NCBI RefSeq assembly: GCF_023502325.1
Contig: NZ_JAMFLZ010000002.1
Coordinates: 434,001-498,000 of the forward strand
Direction: 5' to 3'
DNA: 64,000 nt
Source of the DNA: Wocania_A spongiicola
Lineage (GTDB): Bacteria > Bacteroidota > Bacteroidia > Flavobacteriales > Flavobacteriaceae
The position numbers and the translations under genes are program-made. The notes beneath the pieces were generated by a model that was not told where the DNA came from, made no database searches, and saw nothing but the letters and a program-made list of their open reading frames with translations. Below, piece by piece: positions 53,639 through 62,203 of this stretch (its first letter is position 1; each line of letters starts with the position of its first letter).

Positions 53639-54604
53639 ATGAAAAAAACACTTATTGCTGCATTTTGTATGTGTCTTCAATTTGTATTTGCACAACCAGA
53701 TTCTTTATTTATAAAACCCGATACTCCTAAAGAAGATATTGTAAAACCTCAATGGGTTCAAAAAAACAAAGCCACAATAGATTTGAGCGAGGTTGCATTT
53801 GTTAACTGGAACGCTGGTGGTAGTAACTCTATCTCTGGATTAATTGGTATACGATCTGAAGCAAACTACAAAGACAAATACTTTTTTTGGAATAATAATA
53901 TAGCGACGCGCTATGGTATTAATAAACAGCAAAGTAGAGAGGTTAGAAAAACTGACGATTTGTTTGAAGTAAACTCTAACATTGGATATAAACCAAATGA
54001 AGAATCTAACTGGTTTTATTCAGCTCGACTTAATTTTAAAACCCAGTTAACAAACGGATATAAATATCCAAATAAAGATAATCCTATCTCTAGACTTATG
54101 GCTCCTGGTTATTTGTTTTTTGGAGGAGGAATGGAGTATGGGAAAGATATTGAAGAACTCTCTTTTTATTTTTCGCCAATTACTTTAAAAGCTACTTTTG
54201 TTTTAGATGAAGAGTTAGCAAATGCTGGTTCTTTTGGGGTTACTCCAGCCGTTTTAGATGAAAATGGGAACATAATTATGGAAGGCGACCGTGTTAGAAA
54301 TGAAGTAGGTATTTTAGTTACTAATAGTTATAAAATGCAAGTGGCTGAAAATATTACAATGATGCATCAGGTAAATTTATATACCGATTATATAAACAAT
54401 TTTGGTAATGTTGATATGGATTGGAGAGTAGATTTTGATTTTAAAGTGAATAGTTTTGTTAGAGCAACTCTTGGTTCACATTTAAAATACGATGATGATG
54501 TAAAAACATCTAAGCCATCAGAAATTGAAGGCGAATTGGACGAAGCAGGCGCTAAAATACAGTGGAAACAATTTTTAGGTGTTGGTTTTGCGGTAGATTT
54601 TTAA
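53639..54604 (+). CDS. DUF3078 outer-surface/outer-membrane protein
   Basis: A 321-residue protein with a signal peptide (MKKTLIAAFCMCLQFVFAQ) and a mature part rich in alternating beta strands. WxxxxxATIDLSEVAFVNWNAG and GGSNSISGLIGI near residues 45-70 are typical of DUF3078 (related to putative outer-membrane barrels). The last residues (WKQFLGVGFAVDF) end in an aromatic, as for barrel proteins. The start at 53639 is chosen because it begins the signal peptide; the in-frame ATG 45 bp upstream would bury it. The function is unknown. The gene shares a terminator with the convergent T9SS gene. Confidence 0.88.
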   Translation: MKKTLIAAFCMCLQFVFAQPDSLFIKPDTPKEDIVKPQWVQKNKATIDLSEVAFVNWNAGGSNSISGLIGIRSEANYKDKYFFWNNNIATRYGINKQQSREVRKTDDLFEVNSNIGYKPNEESNWFYSARLNFKTQLTNGYKYPNKDNPISRLMAPGYLFFGGGMEYGKDIEELSFYFSPITLKATFVLDEELANAGSFGVTPAVLDENGNIIMEGDRVRNEVGILVTNSYKMQVAENITMMHQVNLYTDYINNFGNVDMDWRVDFDFKVNSFVRATLGSHLKYDDDVKTSKPSEIEGELDEAGAKIQWKQFLGVGFAVDF

Positions 54605-54610
54605 ACAATA

Positions 54611-54651
54611 AAAAAAGTATTAAAACCTATGTTCATAGGCTTTAATACTTT
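54611..54651. terminator. Bidirectional terminator between convergent genes
   Basis: AAAGTATTAAA-CCTATG and CATAGG-TTTAATACTTT pair over 17 bp with one A-C mismatch and a tiny TT loop. A and T runs lie on both sides. Confidence 0.92.
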
Positions 54652-54668
54652 ACTTAATATACTCTTTT

Positions 54669-55748
54669 TTATTTTTTTATAAGTTTAAAAACAGTTCCAT
54701 TTTCTAAACGAATAAAGTAAATACCATTTGTGTAATTTTGAACATTAATAGTTTTATTATTATTTAACTTTCCTTCAGACACTTTAGATCCTAATATATT
54801 ATAAATAGCGTATTGTTTAATATTTTGATTATTGCTTATTAACTTTACATAATCTGTAGTAGGATTTGGGTATAATTTAGTTTCAAAAGCATCAGTTTTA
54901 TTAATTCCTAATACAGTCAAATTGCTAGGAATAAAAGTAAATTCCGAAGACCACAAAGATGTTAATAAATTTGAACTACAAATGGCATTTACTCTAACAT
55001 AAGCATCATAAGTGGCATTTAATGTTAGCCCCGCTGCTATTGCATTTGGGGTTGTAGTATTTCCATTGTCAACATAATCTAATGGGTTGTCTGGGTCACC
55101 ACCTTGATTAACTACTACCCAATCGTAGCTATCTGAGCCTGTTTGGTTGTCCCAAGTAAGATTTACAGATGTGTCATTAATTCTTGTGGCAGCAAGATTA
55201 TCTGGTGGTGAAATGTTACTAAGCTCAACTGTGAAATTAAAGTCTAATCCAGATAGAGTAGTATTATCTTGCCATGCTACCCCGTCATTGAAAACATTAC
55301 TTAAAGCTGCTCTCATTCCCATGTTAAATGACCAACCTCCAGCGCCGTGAACATATGCTGTATATGTTGTCTCTGGATTATATGCAAATGGTGTTGCTAA
55401 TATAAATGTTAAATTCTGATCAGCATTTCTAACCCTTATAGGTTGGTTAACCACCAGTGTGCCAGTATTTCCAGAACCTTCATAAATTCTTATACTGTAT
55501 TTGCTAGGTGTATCAAGATTTGGAGTCATGTCAGTTAACCAAAATCTAACAGCTGAAAAAGACCCAGGAACACTAGGTGTTATAAAGGATTGTCCAAAAG
55601 ATTTCTCATTGGTACCGGGGCTCAATTGATATGATGCAGCAGTAGTGCCAGATGTATTCTCAACTTTGCTTGTTGTACATTGAGCCGGTAAAGCTTCAGC
55701 AAAAAAAAGAATACCTAAAATGATAATAAAATTGTATAGTTTTTCCAT
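54669..55748 (-). CDS. Secreted fibronectin-like protein with T9SS type A tail, 359 aa
   Basis: A signal peptide ends ALPAQ (about residue 23). Residues about 25-175 form a beta-sandwich with GQSFITPSVPGSFSAVRFWL, a pattern also present at the N-termini of the giant BspA-like proteins. A fibronectin type III domain lies at about 185-270 (DNLAATRINDTSVNLTW, YDAYVRVNA). The last 75 residues are a T9SS type A domain (TKLYPNPTTDYVKL, YAIYNILGSKVSE, GIYFIRLENG, FKLIKK). It should be exported to the surface or medium. The target is unknown. Confidence 0.92.
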   Translation of the reverse strand: MEKLYNFIIILGILFFAEALPAQCTTSKVENTSGTTAASYQLSPGTNEKSFGQSFITPSVPGSFSAVRFWLTDMTPNLDTPSKYSIRIYEGSGNTGTLVVNQPIRVRNADQNLTFILATPFAYNPETTYTAYVHGAGGWSFNMGMRAALSNVFNDGVAWQDNTTLSGLDFNFTVELSNISPPDNLAATRINDTSVNLTWDNQTGSDSYDWVVVNQGGDPDNPLDYVDNGNTTTPNAIAAGLTLNATYDAYVRVNAICSSNLLTSLWSSEFTFIPSNLTVLGINKTDAFETKLYPNPTTDYVKLISNNQNIKQYAIYNILGSKVSEGKLNNNKTINVQNYTNGIYFIRLENGTVFKLIKK

Positions 55749-55961
55749 AAAAAATAAGTTAAGATTATTGAATTTACTACAAATGTAAGTGCGTAATTAC
55801 CCTTTTTAAACTGTAAAGTTGTAATCGTGCCTTATAGGTTATAATCGGTATTATACACTAATAAACGTAAATTAAGAGGAAAGAAATATTACTTATTGAC
55901 TTGCTATGTTAAGCAGTTATGGGGATCAAATTATAGCGTTATATGGGGTGATCTAGATTAT

Positions 55962-56624
55962 CTATTCAAAGGTGTTCATGTTTAGGTATTTATAATCTTC
56001 AAGTTCTTTTAAATCTTTAATAAGTTTTGAGCTACCTCCTTTTAAAAAATAAATATTATCAGAAATATCAATAATCTGCCTGTACATATGATCAGTTATA
56101 ATGATTGCTTTATTTTGTTTTTCTTCAGAAATTAAAGCTTTTAATTTTTCAATATGTAAAGGAGCTAAGTGAGAAAAAGGTTCATCCAACAAAACAATTT
56201 TACTGTTGCTTTTTAGGATAATATAAGTTTCTATTAAACGACGTTCGCCACCTGATAGTTTATTAAATTTAGAATTCATATAAATGCTAAATGAATCAAA
56301 ATCATTTATAAAATCCTTCCAAGAGACTTTGAAAATTGTGAAAATCGTTTTTAATTTTAGCGCTCCTGGAATAAAGTTGTGTTGAGGTAAATACGCTACT
56401 AATTTTGTTTGGAATAAAGGCTTTAAAATGGGTTTATTATTTATTCGTACTAGTTTGTATTTAGGTTTTAAACTTCCAAAAATAATATTAAGTAAACAGC
56501 TTTTGCCACATCCATTGCTTCCTAAAACCCCTGTAACTTCGCCTGTTTCTGCCTTTAAATAAATACCATTTAGAATACGTTTTTCTTTAAAATAAAGTTC
56601 AACATTATCTATTTCTAAAATCAT
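55962..56624 (-). CDS. ABC transporter ATP-binding protein
   Basis: The 220-residue ATPase is complete: Walker A GSNGCGKS at 35-42, Q-loop in LVAYLPQHNF, signature LSGGE at 123-127, Walker B IVLLDE at 143-148, and H-loop His179 in ITDH. The overall look resembles LptB- or LolD-like ATPases. Its gene overlaps the upstream small membrane-protein gene by 4 bp (ATGA), so they are translationally coupled. No standard permease gene is adjacent, so the 95-residue partner is either an unusually small membrane subunit or an accessory part of a transporter encoded elsewhere. Confidence 0.93.
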   Translation of the reverse strand: MILEIDNVELYFKEKRILNGIYLKAETGEVTGVLGSNGCGKSCLLNIIFGSLKPKYKLVRINNKPILKPLFQTKLVAYLPQHNFIPGALKLKTIFTIFKVSWKDFINDFDSFSIYMNSKFNKLSGGERRLIETYIILKSNSKIVLLDEPFSHLAPLHIEKLKALISEEKQNKAIIITDHMYRQIIDISDNIYFLKGGSSKLIKDLKELEDYKYLNMNTFE

Positions 56625-56908
56625 ATAAATTCTCCCAAAATTAAAAGAAAAGGAATACTAAAAAGTAAGTCAATAATATACAAAAAAGAGAATAGTTTAA
56701 AACTTGAGATGCCTAAATTTTTATAAAAAATTAATTTTCTTTTTGCATTTGTTTCATTTAAAAAATACCACAAAAAGGCAACTAATAATAGCTTTACAAT
56801 TAAAATTGGAACGATTTCATATTTTAAAAAAGAAAGCAGTGTATTAATTCCAAAAGACCATAAAATTAGTGGTCTGTAAAATATGAATATTGAAAATAAC
56901 TGCTGCAT
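56621..56908 (-). CDS. Small integral membrane protein coupled to the ABC ATPase, 95 aa
   Basis: About three hydrophobic helices (residues roughly 3-27, 30-49 and 70-92) separated by one charged loop (NETNAKRKLIFYKNLGIS). The loop is cytoplasmic by the positive-inside rule. I do not recognise the family. The stop overlaps the ABC ATPase start in an ATGA, which argues for a functional pair. It is too short for a classical permease. Confidence 0.75.
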   Translation of the reverse strand: MQQLFSIFIFYRPLILWSFGINTLLSFLKYEIVPILIVKLLLVAFLWYFLNETNAKRKLIFYKNLGISSFKLFSFLYIIDLLFSIPFLLILGEFI

Positions 56909-57006
56909 AACTACTTAAATAACGCATTTGGTATAAAAATATTCTAACTATTCATTTATAAGAGTGTCAGGATAGTATTAAAAATTCATAAATTATCGTA
57001 TTTTCG

Positions 57007-57025
57007 CTACCTATAAAAAAGGTAG
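57007..57025 (+). promoter_or_regulatory. Short hairpin abutting the prfA start codon
   Basis: CTACCT and AGGTAG pair over 6 bp with a seven-base A-rich loop, and the second arm ends directly before the ATG. It could limit ribosome access or protect the message. It is short enough to be chance. Confidence 0.3.
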
Positions 57026-58102
57026 ATGTTAGAGAAATTACAAATAGTAAAACAGCGTTTTGATGAGGTTAGCGATTTAATTATTCAACCCGATATAATT
57101 ACTGACCAAAAGCGTTATGTTGAACTTAATAGAGAGTATAAAGACTTGCGAATTCTTATGGATAAGCGAGAACAATATATAGAGCTAACCGACAATTTAG
57201 CTGAAGCAGAATCTATTATTGCAGATGGTAGTGATGAAGAAATGGTAGAAATGGCTAAAATGCAGTATGATGAAGCTAAAGAAGGCATTCCTAAATTAGA
57301 AGAAGAGATTAGAGTGCTTTTAATACCAAAAGACCCTGAAGATTCTAAAAATGCTGTTGTAGAATTAAGAGCAGGAACTGGCGGAGATGAAGCGAGTATT
57401 TTTGCTGGAGATTTGTTTAGAATGTATACAAAGTATTGCGAAAGTAAAGGATGGAAAGTTAGTACTGTAGATTTTAGTGAAGGTACAAATGGTGGTTTTA
57501 AAGAAATTCAATTTGAAGTTTCTGGCGAAGATGTTTATGGTACTTTAAAGTTTGAAGCAGGAGTGCATCGTGTACAGCGAGTGCCACAAACCGAAACTCA
57601 AGGACGTGTGCACACAAGTGCTGCAACTTGTATGGTTTTTCCTGAAGCAGAAGAGTTTGATGTAGAAATTAACCCAAAAGATGTGCGTATTGATTTTTTC
57701 TGTTCATCTGGTCCTGGAGGGCAATCGGTAAATACCACATATTCTGCAGTACGATTAACACATATTCCAACAGGTTTGGTAGCTCAATGTCAAGACCAAA
57801 AATCGCAGCATAAAAATAAAGAAAAGGCTTTTAAAGTATTACGTTCTCGTTTATATGATAGAGAACTTGAAATAAAGAATGCAGAAGACGCTGCAAAACG
57901 AGGTAGTATGGTGACCTCGGGCGATAGAAGTGCTAAAATTAGAACCTATAATTACCCACAAGGTCGTGTTACTGATCACAGAATTGGTTTAACACTTTAC
58001 GATTTAAGTAATATTATAAACGGTGATATTCAAAAAATAATTGACGAATTAATGTTAGCTGAAAACACTGAAAAGTTGAAAGCTAATGATGATGTGATTT
58101 AA
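57026..58102 (+). CDS. prfA: Peptide chain release factor 1
   Basis: The 358-residue protein has the class I release factor layout: N-terminal helical domain (about 1-100), a central domain with VHRVQRVPQTETQGRVHTSA, and the peptidyl-tRNA hydrolysis motif GGQ at 231-233 in SSGPGGQSVN. CQDQKSQHKNKEKAFKVLRS and YNYPQGRVTDHRIGLT follow. It ends translation at UAA and UAG. The family position as RF1 rather than RF2 rests on length and the absence of the programmed frameshift region. A strong terminator follows the stop. Confidence 0.96.
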   Translation: MLEKLQIVKQRFDEVSDLIIQPDIITDQKRYVELNREYKDLRILMDKREQYIELTDNLAEAESIIADGSDEEMVEMAKMQYDEAKEGIPKLEEEIRVLLIPKDPEDSKNAVVELRAGTGGDEASIFAGDLFRMYTKYCESKGWKVSTVDFSEGTNGGFKEIQFEVSGEDVYGTLKFEAGVHRVQRVPQTETQGRVHTSAATCMVFPEAEEFDVEINPKDVRIDFFCSSGPGGQSVNTTYSAVRLTHIPTGLVAQCQDQKSQHKNKEKAFKVLRSRLYDRELEIKNAEDAAKRGSMVTSGDRSAKIRTYNYPQGRVTDHRIGLTLYDLSNIINGDIQKIIDELMLAENTEKLKANDDVI

Positions 58103-58108
58103 ATATTT

Positions 58109-58131
58109 AGCCTCTTTTAAGAGGCTTTTTT
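58109..58131 (+). terminator. Intrinsic terminator after prfA, abutting the next start codon
   Basis: AGCCTCTT / AAGAGGCT is a perfect 8-bp stem with a two-base loop followed by a T run. The T run ends exactly at the ATG of the signal peptidase gene. Confidence 0.88.
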
Positions 58132-58812
58132 ATGAAGAAAATTGGTAGAAATATATTAATTGGCGTTGCAATTTTATTTGTGCTTTTAAAACTTTTTGGA
58201 GCTTTAAGCTTTTTTAATATCCCTTCTACATCAAATGAGCCGAATTTGAAATTAGGATCGCGGTTTATTGGATCAAATTTAGTGAAGCCTAAAGCTTTAG
58301 ACTTTGCGTATTTTAAATTTTCTGATAGTTTAAGAGGTTATACAATTGTTAAAAGGCTAATTGCATTACCAAATGATAAACTTGAATGTAAAAATGGAAT
58401 CATTTATGTTAATGATGTAAATATAGATGAAGGTTTAAATTTAAGATACAGGTATTTAGTTGATAAGGCTTTTTTCGAAACCCATATTAAAAATGAATTT
58501 ACTAAAGACGAATCTTTTTATTTTTATGAAACTTATAAAGTAAAAGACTCAGTTTATGTGTTTCTAGATGAAGATTTTGCTGAAAATCTTCCAATTAAAA
58601 TGAATCGTTCTTTAAACTACAATACAGATAATTTATCAAAAGATTTATTTTCAGGTGTTTTGGGTTGGGATGAAAATAATTTTGGCCCAATTTTTTTGCC
58701 AAAAGGCAAATACTTTTTTATGGGTGATAATAGAGATAATTCTTTAGATTCAAGATATAGAGGTTTTGTTGACGAAGAAAATATAAAAGGAACATTAATA
58801 TTTCAATTTTAG
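58132..58812 (+). CDS. Signal peptidase I, short form
   Basis: The 226-residue protein has one N-terminal membrane helix (about 8-28). The catalytic serine is Ser34 in SNEP (in place of the common SMxP), and the general base is Lys74 in VKRLIALPNDKLE. The conserved box MGDNRDNSLDSRYRG lies near residues 197-211. It is predicted to cleave Sec signal peptides on the periplasmic side. The short length and altered serine box suggest a secondary enzyme next to a larger LepB elsewhere. The stop codon is immediately followed by the pyrF start, so the two are cotranscribed and probably coupled. The upstream terminator touches the start codon. Confidence 0.88.
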   Translation: MKKIGRNILIGVAILFVLLKLFGALSFFNIPSTSNEPNLKLGSRFIGSNLVKPKALDFAYFKFSDSLRGYTIVKRLIALPNDKLECKNGIIYVNDVNIDEGLNLRYRYLVDKAFFETHIKNEFTKDESFYFYETYKVKDSVYVFLDEDFAENLPIKMNRSLNYNTDNLSKDLFSGVLGWDENNFGPIFLPKGKYFFMGDNRDNSLDSRYRGFVDEENIKGTLIFQF

Positions 58813-59640
58813 ATGACTACAAATCAACTAGTTCAAGAAATCAAAAAAAAGAAATCTTTTCTATGTATAGGATTAGATGTTGATTTAAATAAAATTCCTG
58901 AACATCTTTTACAAGAAGAAGATCCAATATTTGCATTCAACAAAGCCATTATTGATGCTACACATCATTTATGTGTGGCGTATAAGCCCAATACGGCATT
59001 TTACGAAGCTTATGGATTGAAAGGTTGGAAATCTTTAGAAAGAACAATTCATTATTTAAACAAAAATCATCCAAAAATTTTTACTATTGCTGATGCAAAA
59101 CGTGGTGATATTGGTAATACGAGTACGATGTATGCTAAAGCTTTTTTAGAAGATTTGGCGTTCGATTCTGTTACGGTTGCCCCATATATGGGAAAAGATT
59201 CTGTTGAGCCTTTTTTGACTTTTAAAGATAAACATACCATCCTTTTAGCACTGACATCAAACCAAGGAGCTTTCGATTTTCAGACCAAAACTATTGATGG
59301 AAAGGAGTTATATAAGCAAGTTTTAGAGATCTCAAAAACTTGGGAGAATTCAAAAAACTTAATGTATGTAGTAGGAGCTACAAAGGCTGAATTCTTAGCT
59401 GATATTAGACAAATTATTCCAGAAAGTTTTTTGTTAGTTCCTGGAGTAGGGGCGCAAGGAGGAAATTTGCAAGAGGTTTGTAAATATGGTATGAATTCAC
59501 AAATTGGATTACTTATTAATTCATCTCGCGGTATAATTTATGCTTCAAAAGAAAAAGATTTTGCAGAAGCTGCAGCTATAAAAGCTGAGGAGCTTCAAAA
59601 GCAAATGGCTGTTGAACTGGATTGCCATTCCAAGTCTTGA
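58813..59640 (+). CDS. pyrF: Orotidine 5'-phosphate decarboxylase
   Basis: The 275-residue protein belongs to the longer PyrF subgroup. The substrate-binding LCIGLDVDLNKIP is near residues 16-28, the catalytic DAKRGDIG is at 94-101, and FLLVPGVGAQGG with INSSRGIIYA forms the phosphate-binding end. It converts OMP to UMP, the last step of pyrimidine synthesis. The start ATG follows the signal peptidase stop with no gap. Confidence 0.95.
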   Translation: MTTNQLVQEIKKKKSFLCIGLDVDLNKIPEHLLQEEDPIFAFNKAIIDATHHLCVAYKPNTAFYEAYGLKGWKSLERTIHYLNKNHPKIFTIADAKRGDIGNTSTMYAKAFLEDLAFDSVTVAPYMGKDSVEPFLTFKDKHTILLALTSNQGAFDFQTKTIDGKELYKQVLEISKTWENSKNLMYVVGATKAEFLADIRQIIPESFLLVPGVGAQGGNLQEVCKYGMNSQIGLLINSSRGIIYASKEKDFAEAAAIKAEELQKQMAVELDCHSKS

Positions 59641-59704
59641 GAATAACGTGGGAGTCTACAAACGATTGTAAGATTACCGTAGAAAATTATAAACTTTCTT
59701 CACA

Positions 59705-60517
59705 ATGGCAATACAAATCCAAGACCAACTAAACAGAGTGCTTCATTTTAAAAGCCTTCCTAAACGTATAGTGTCTTTAGTGCCTAGTCAAACCGAACTA
59801 CTTGTCGATATAGGTTTAGAGAATAATATTGTTGGTATTACTAAGTTTTGTGTACATCCTATTCATTTAAAAAAGGAAAAGCAGATAGTTGGAGGAACAA
59901 AGCAAATTCATATTGATAAAATAGTAAGTTTAAAACCAGATATTATTCTTTGTAATAAAGAAGAAAACACTAAAGAAATTGTTGAAGCCTGCAAGCAAGT
60001 TTGTAATGTTCATGTGTCTGATATTTTTAATATAGAAGATAGCCTTGAGTTAATTAATCAATACGGAAAAATTTTTAACAAAAAGAAAGAAGCAATAAAA
60101 ATTGTAACTAAAATTAATGAGGAAATTAGCGGGTTTAAAGCTTTTATTTTAAAGAAACCTACGTTAAAAGTAGCTTATTTTATTTGGAGAAAACCTTGGA
60201 TGGTAGCAGCAAATGATACGTTTATTAATTATGTGCTGAATTTAAATAAGTTAGAAAATGTTTACACAACCAAAAAGCGTTATCCAGAAATTGAACTTAT
60301 TAATGTGCCAATTAATAAAAGTGTAGATGTAATTTTATTATCGAGCGAACCGTTTCCTTTTAAAAACTCTCATAAAAGAGAATTGCAAGAGTTTTATCCC
60401 AATGCAACCATTGAGTTGGTAGATGGAGAAATGTTTTCTTGGTACGGGTCAAGACTTACAAAAGCTTTTGCGTATTTTAAAATGCTCCGTTTAAATCTTC
60501 AGAATAATGCACTTTAG
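59705..60517 (+). CDS. BtuF-like helical-backbone metal-receptor protein without signal peptide
   Basis: The 270-residue protein has the ABC-transporter periplasmic binding fold of the BtuF/FhuD type: RIVSLVPSQTELLVDIGLEN at about 21-40, GITKFCVHP, VGGTKQIHIDKIVSLKPDII, an interdomain helix near 130-150, and VDVILLSSEPFPFK. It begins MAIQIQDQLNRVLHF with no signal peptide or lipobox. It therefore appears cytoplasmic, and no transporter genes are adjacent. Such orphan forms are common in Bacteroidota; a role in cobalamin or metal handling is possible but unproven. Confidence 0.87.
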   Translation: MAIQIQDQLNRVLHFKSLPKRIVSLVPSQTELLVDIGLENNIVGITKFCVHPIHLKKEKQIVGGTKQIHIDKIVSLKPDIILCNKEENTKEIVEACKQVCNVHVSDIFNIEDSLELINQYGKIFNKKKEAIKIVTKINEEISGFKAFILKKPTLKVAYFIWRKPWMVAANDTFINYVLNLNKLENVYTTKKRYPEIELINVPINKSVDVILLSSEPFPFKNSHKRELQEFYPNATIELVDGEMFSWYGSRLTKAFAYFKMLRLNLQNNAL

Positions 60518-60623
60518 TAGCATCATCTACAAAATTTGCAATTTTATTTTCTAATTCTTTTAAGCTAATTAATTTACTTAAGTTGGGCTTAATTTTACCA
60601 ACTCTACAAAAATGTGGACTCAT
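60477..60623 (-). CDS. Possible 48-aa hypothetical protein overlapping the convergent gene
   Basis: A minus-strand frame MSPHFCRVGKIKPNLSKLIS continues LKELENKIANFVDDATKVHY to the stop and overlaps the 3' end of the BtuF-like gene by 41 bp. The amino-acid composition is plausible for a real small helical protein. No homology or clear ribosome-binding site supports it, so it stays tentative. Confidence 0.3.
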   Translation of the reverse strand: MSPHFCRVGKIKPNLSKLISLKELENKIANFVDDATKVHYSEDLNGAF

Positions 60624-60699
60624 AACGTTCTTTTTTATATATAAAGTACGTGTATGTCAGTCTTTTAGATGTGATGGAAAAGTTAAAAAATTGCTAAAT

Positions 60700-60897
60700 T
60701 TATATAACGGGTTGACTTAACTCTCTAGATAAATATTTTAACCTGTTAAGTTTGTTTAGAAGTTTTATAGCTCTGTATTCAGAAATATCACTTAAAGCAG
60801 AATCAGTTTGACGAAAATTATAAGCCTGCTCAACAAGTTCTTTATAGCGTTTGCTGAGTTTTGTTTGATTGCTTTTTATAATATCAATTCTGTCCAT
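60700..60897 (-). CDS. Small hypothetical helical protein, 65 aa
   Basis: A charged, fully helical product (MDRIDIIKSNQTKLSKRYKE, QTDSALSDISEYRAIKLLNK, LNRLKYLSREL). The LSDISEYRAIKLLNKLNRLKYL stretch looks like an amphipathic helix suited to dimerisation. I do not recognise a named family. It is single-gene, flanked by AT-rich spacers. Confidence 0.65.
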   Translation of the reverse strand: MDRIDIIKSNQTKLSKRYKELVEQAYNFRQTDSALSDISEYRAIKLLNKLNRLKYLSRELSQPVI

Positions 60898-61074
60898 TTT
60901 ACTATTTGAAAATCAAGCTATTAAAGATACATTTTTTATTTAAAAATAAAAAGTAGCTACCAACTATTTTTTTAATGAACTAATACAGATGTAATTATTG
61001 TAATGTTTTGTTAATATAGATTTATGTTTAATGAGTATTTAATAACTTTAAAACACTAACTAAACTATATTAAC

Positions 61075-61581
61075 ATGAAGACTTTAATAAATACAGTAGC
61101 GCTTTTATTTTTTGTGATCTCTAGCTTCTCACAGAATAACAATTGTGGGTGTTGTACCGAAAAACATTCTGAATTTGATTTTTGGATTGGCAATTGGAAT
61201 GTAACTAATCCAGATGGAACAGCAGCTGGAACAAATAAGATTGATAAAATTCAAGATAACTGTATTCTTCGTGAAAACTGGACAAGTGCTAAAGGAAACT
61301 TTACAGGAACAAGCAACAATTTTTATAATGCAAAAACCAAACAATGGGAACAAATTTGGATTGATAATAAAGGAGGAAGTTTACATTTAAAGGGCAATAG
61401 AGCTGGTAATCAAATGATTTTAAAAACTGATGAGGCCAAAAATAAAGATGGGAACCCGTTTTACCATCGTGTAACTTGGACTTTAAACGATGATGGTTCA
61501 GTACGACAGTATTGGGAAACTATTACCAATGATAAAGATATTACTGTGGCTTTTGATGGGTTGTATAGGAAGGTTGAATAG
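61075..61581 (+). CDS. Secreted DUF1579-like protein, 168 aa
   Basis: A signal peptide (residues 1-19, ending SFSQ) is followed by a CGCC motif, then HSEFDFWIGNWNVTNPDGTA, which is the usual opening of DUF1579-like lipocalin-type proteins. A later DNCILRENW, KQWEQIWIDNKGG and VRQYWETITND fit the same family. The role is probably ligand binding in the periplasm or outside, with the substrate unknown. It converges with the 61623 lipoprotein gene. Confidence 0.82.
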   Translation: MKTLINTVALLFFVISSFSQNNNCGCCTEKHSEFDFWIGNWNVTNPDGTAAGTNKIDKIQDNCILRENWTSAKGNFTGTSNNFYNAKTKQWEQIWIDNKGGSLHLKGNRAGNQMILKTDEAKNKDGNPFYHRVTWTLNDDGSVRQYWETITNDKDITVAFDGLYRKVE

Positions 61582-61622
61582 TTGCTTCCTTTTTTAAAAA
61601 GTATTTTATTTTTGAATGTATT

Positions 61623-62165
61623 TTATTTACAATCAAACTGGACTTTTTTGTTTTTCCATTGAATCCAATATTCTTGTAACCCTTCTGGGGTAGTTTTTAA
61701 GTCGCTAATATTTAACTTATGGTCTTTCATTAAAGCCTTTTTTAACTGTAATTCCCTCTCAGATAGAGCTGGACTATGATTCCAACCACCAACATGATCG
61801 AAAGATGTATATGCATTACATTTTTCTTGAACAGAAATAAATGGAATAGATAATTTGTAAATAACATGCCCAGAGCCCATTCCTTGAGTCGTCATGTCGA
61901 TTTTTGAAAAATCTACTTTTTTGTATTTTTTAGAGTTATATAACTCTTTTAATTTATTACCTACTACATTAGACATTTTATTAGAGAACTGGTGAGCAAT
62001 GTCTGACCCATTTATAAATTCAGCTCCTTCGTAAAGTCCTTGACAACCATTCTCTGAGCATTTAATTCCAGTTTCTTGAGTGGCATTATATGCTATTTTT
62101 TTTTCAGACTTATTACAACTAATAAAGCATAAACTAAAAATTAGTAAAGTAATTATTTTTTTCAT
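61623..62165 (-). CDS. Hypothetical lipoprotein, 180 aa
   Basis: Lipobox LCFISC gives Cys17. The mature protein has three further cysteine-containing motifs (GIKCSENGCQGLYEG, QEKCNAY, QFDCK) and a central VDFSKIDMTTQGMGSGHVIY. The four cysteines of the mature part could form two disulphides. I do not recognise the family. It is followed upstream by the DUF4197 lipoprotein gene on the same strand (38 bp gap), so both may be cotranscribed. Confidence 0.75.
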   Translation of the reverse strand: MKKIITLLIFSLCFISCNKSEKKIAYNATQETGIKCSENGCQGLYEGAEFINGSDIAHQFSNKMSNVVGNKLKELYNSKKYKKVDFSKIDMTTQGMGSGHVIYKLSIPFISVQEKCNAYTSFDHVGGWNHSPALSERELQLKKALMKDHKLNISDLKTTPEGLQEYWIQWKNKKVQFDCK

Positions 62166-62203
62166 TTGTGTTAACTATAGTTAACTAGATATATAAATAA
62201 CCT

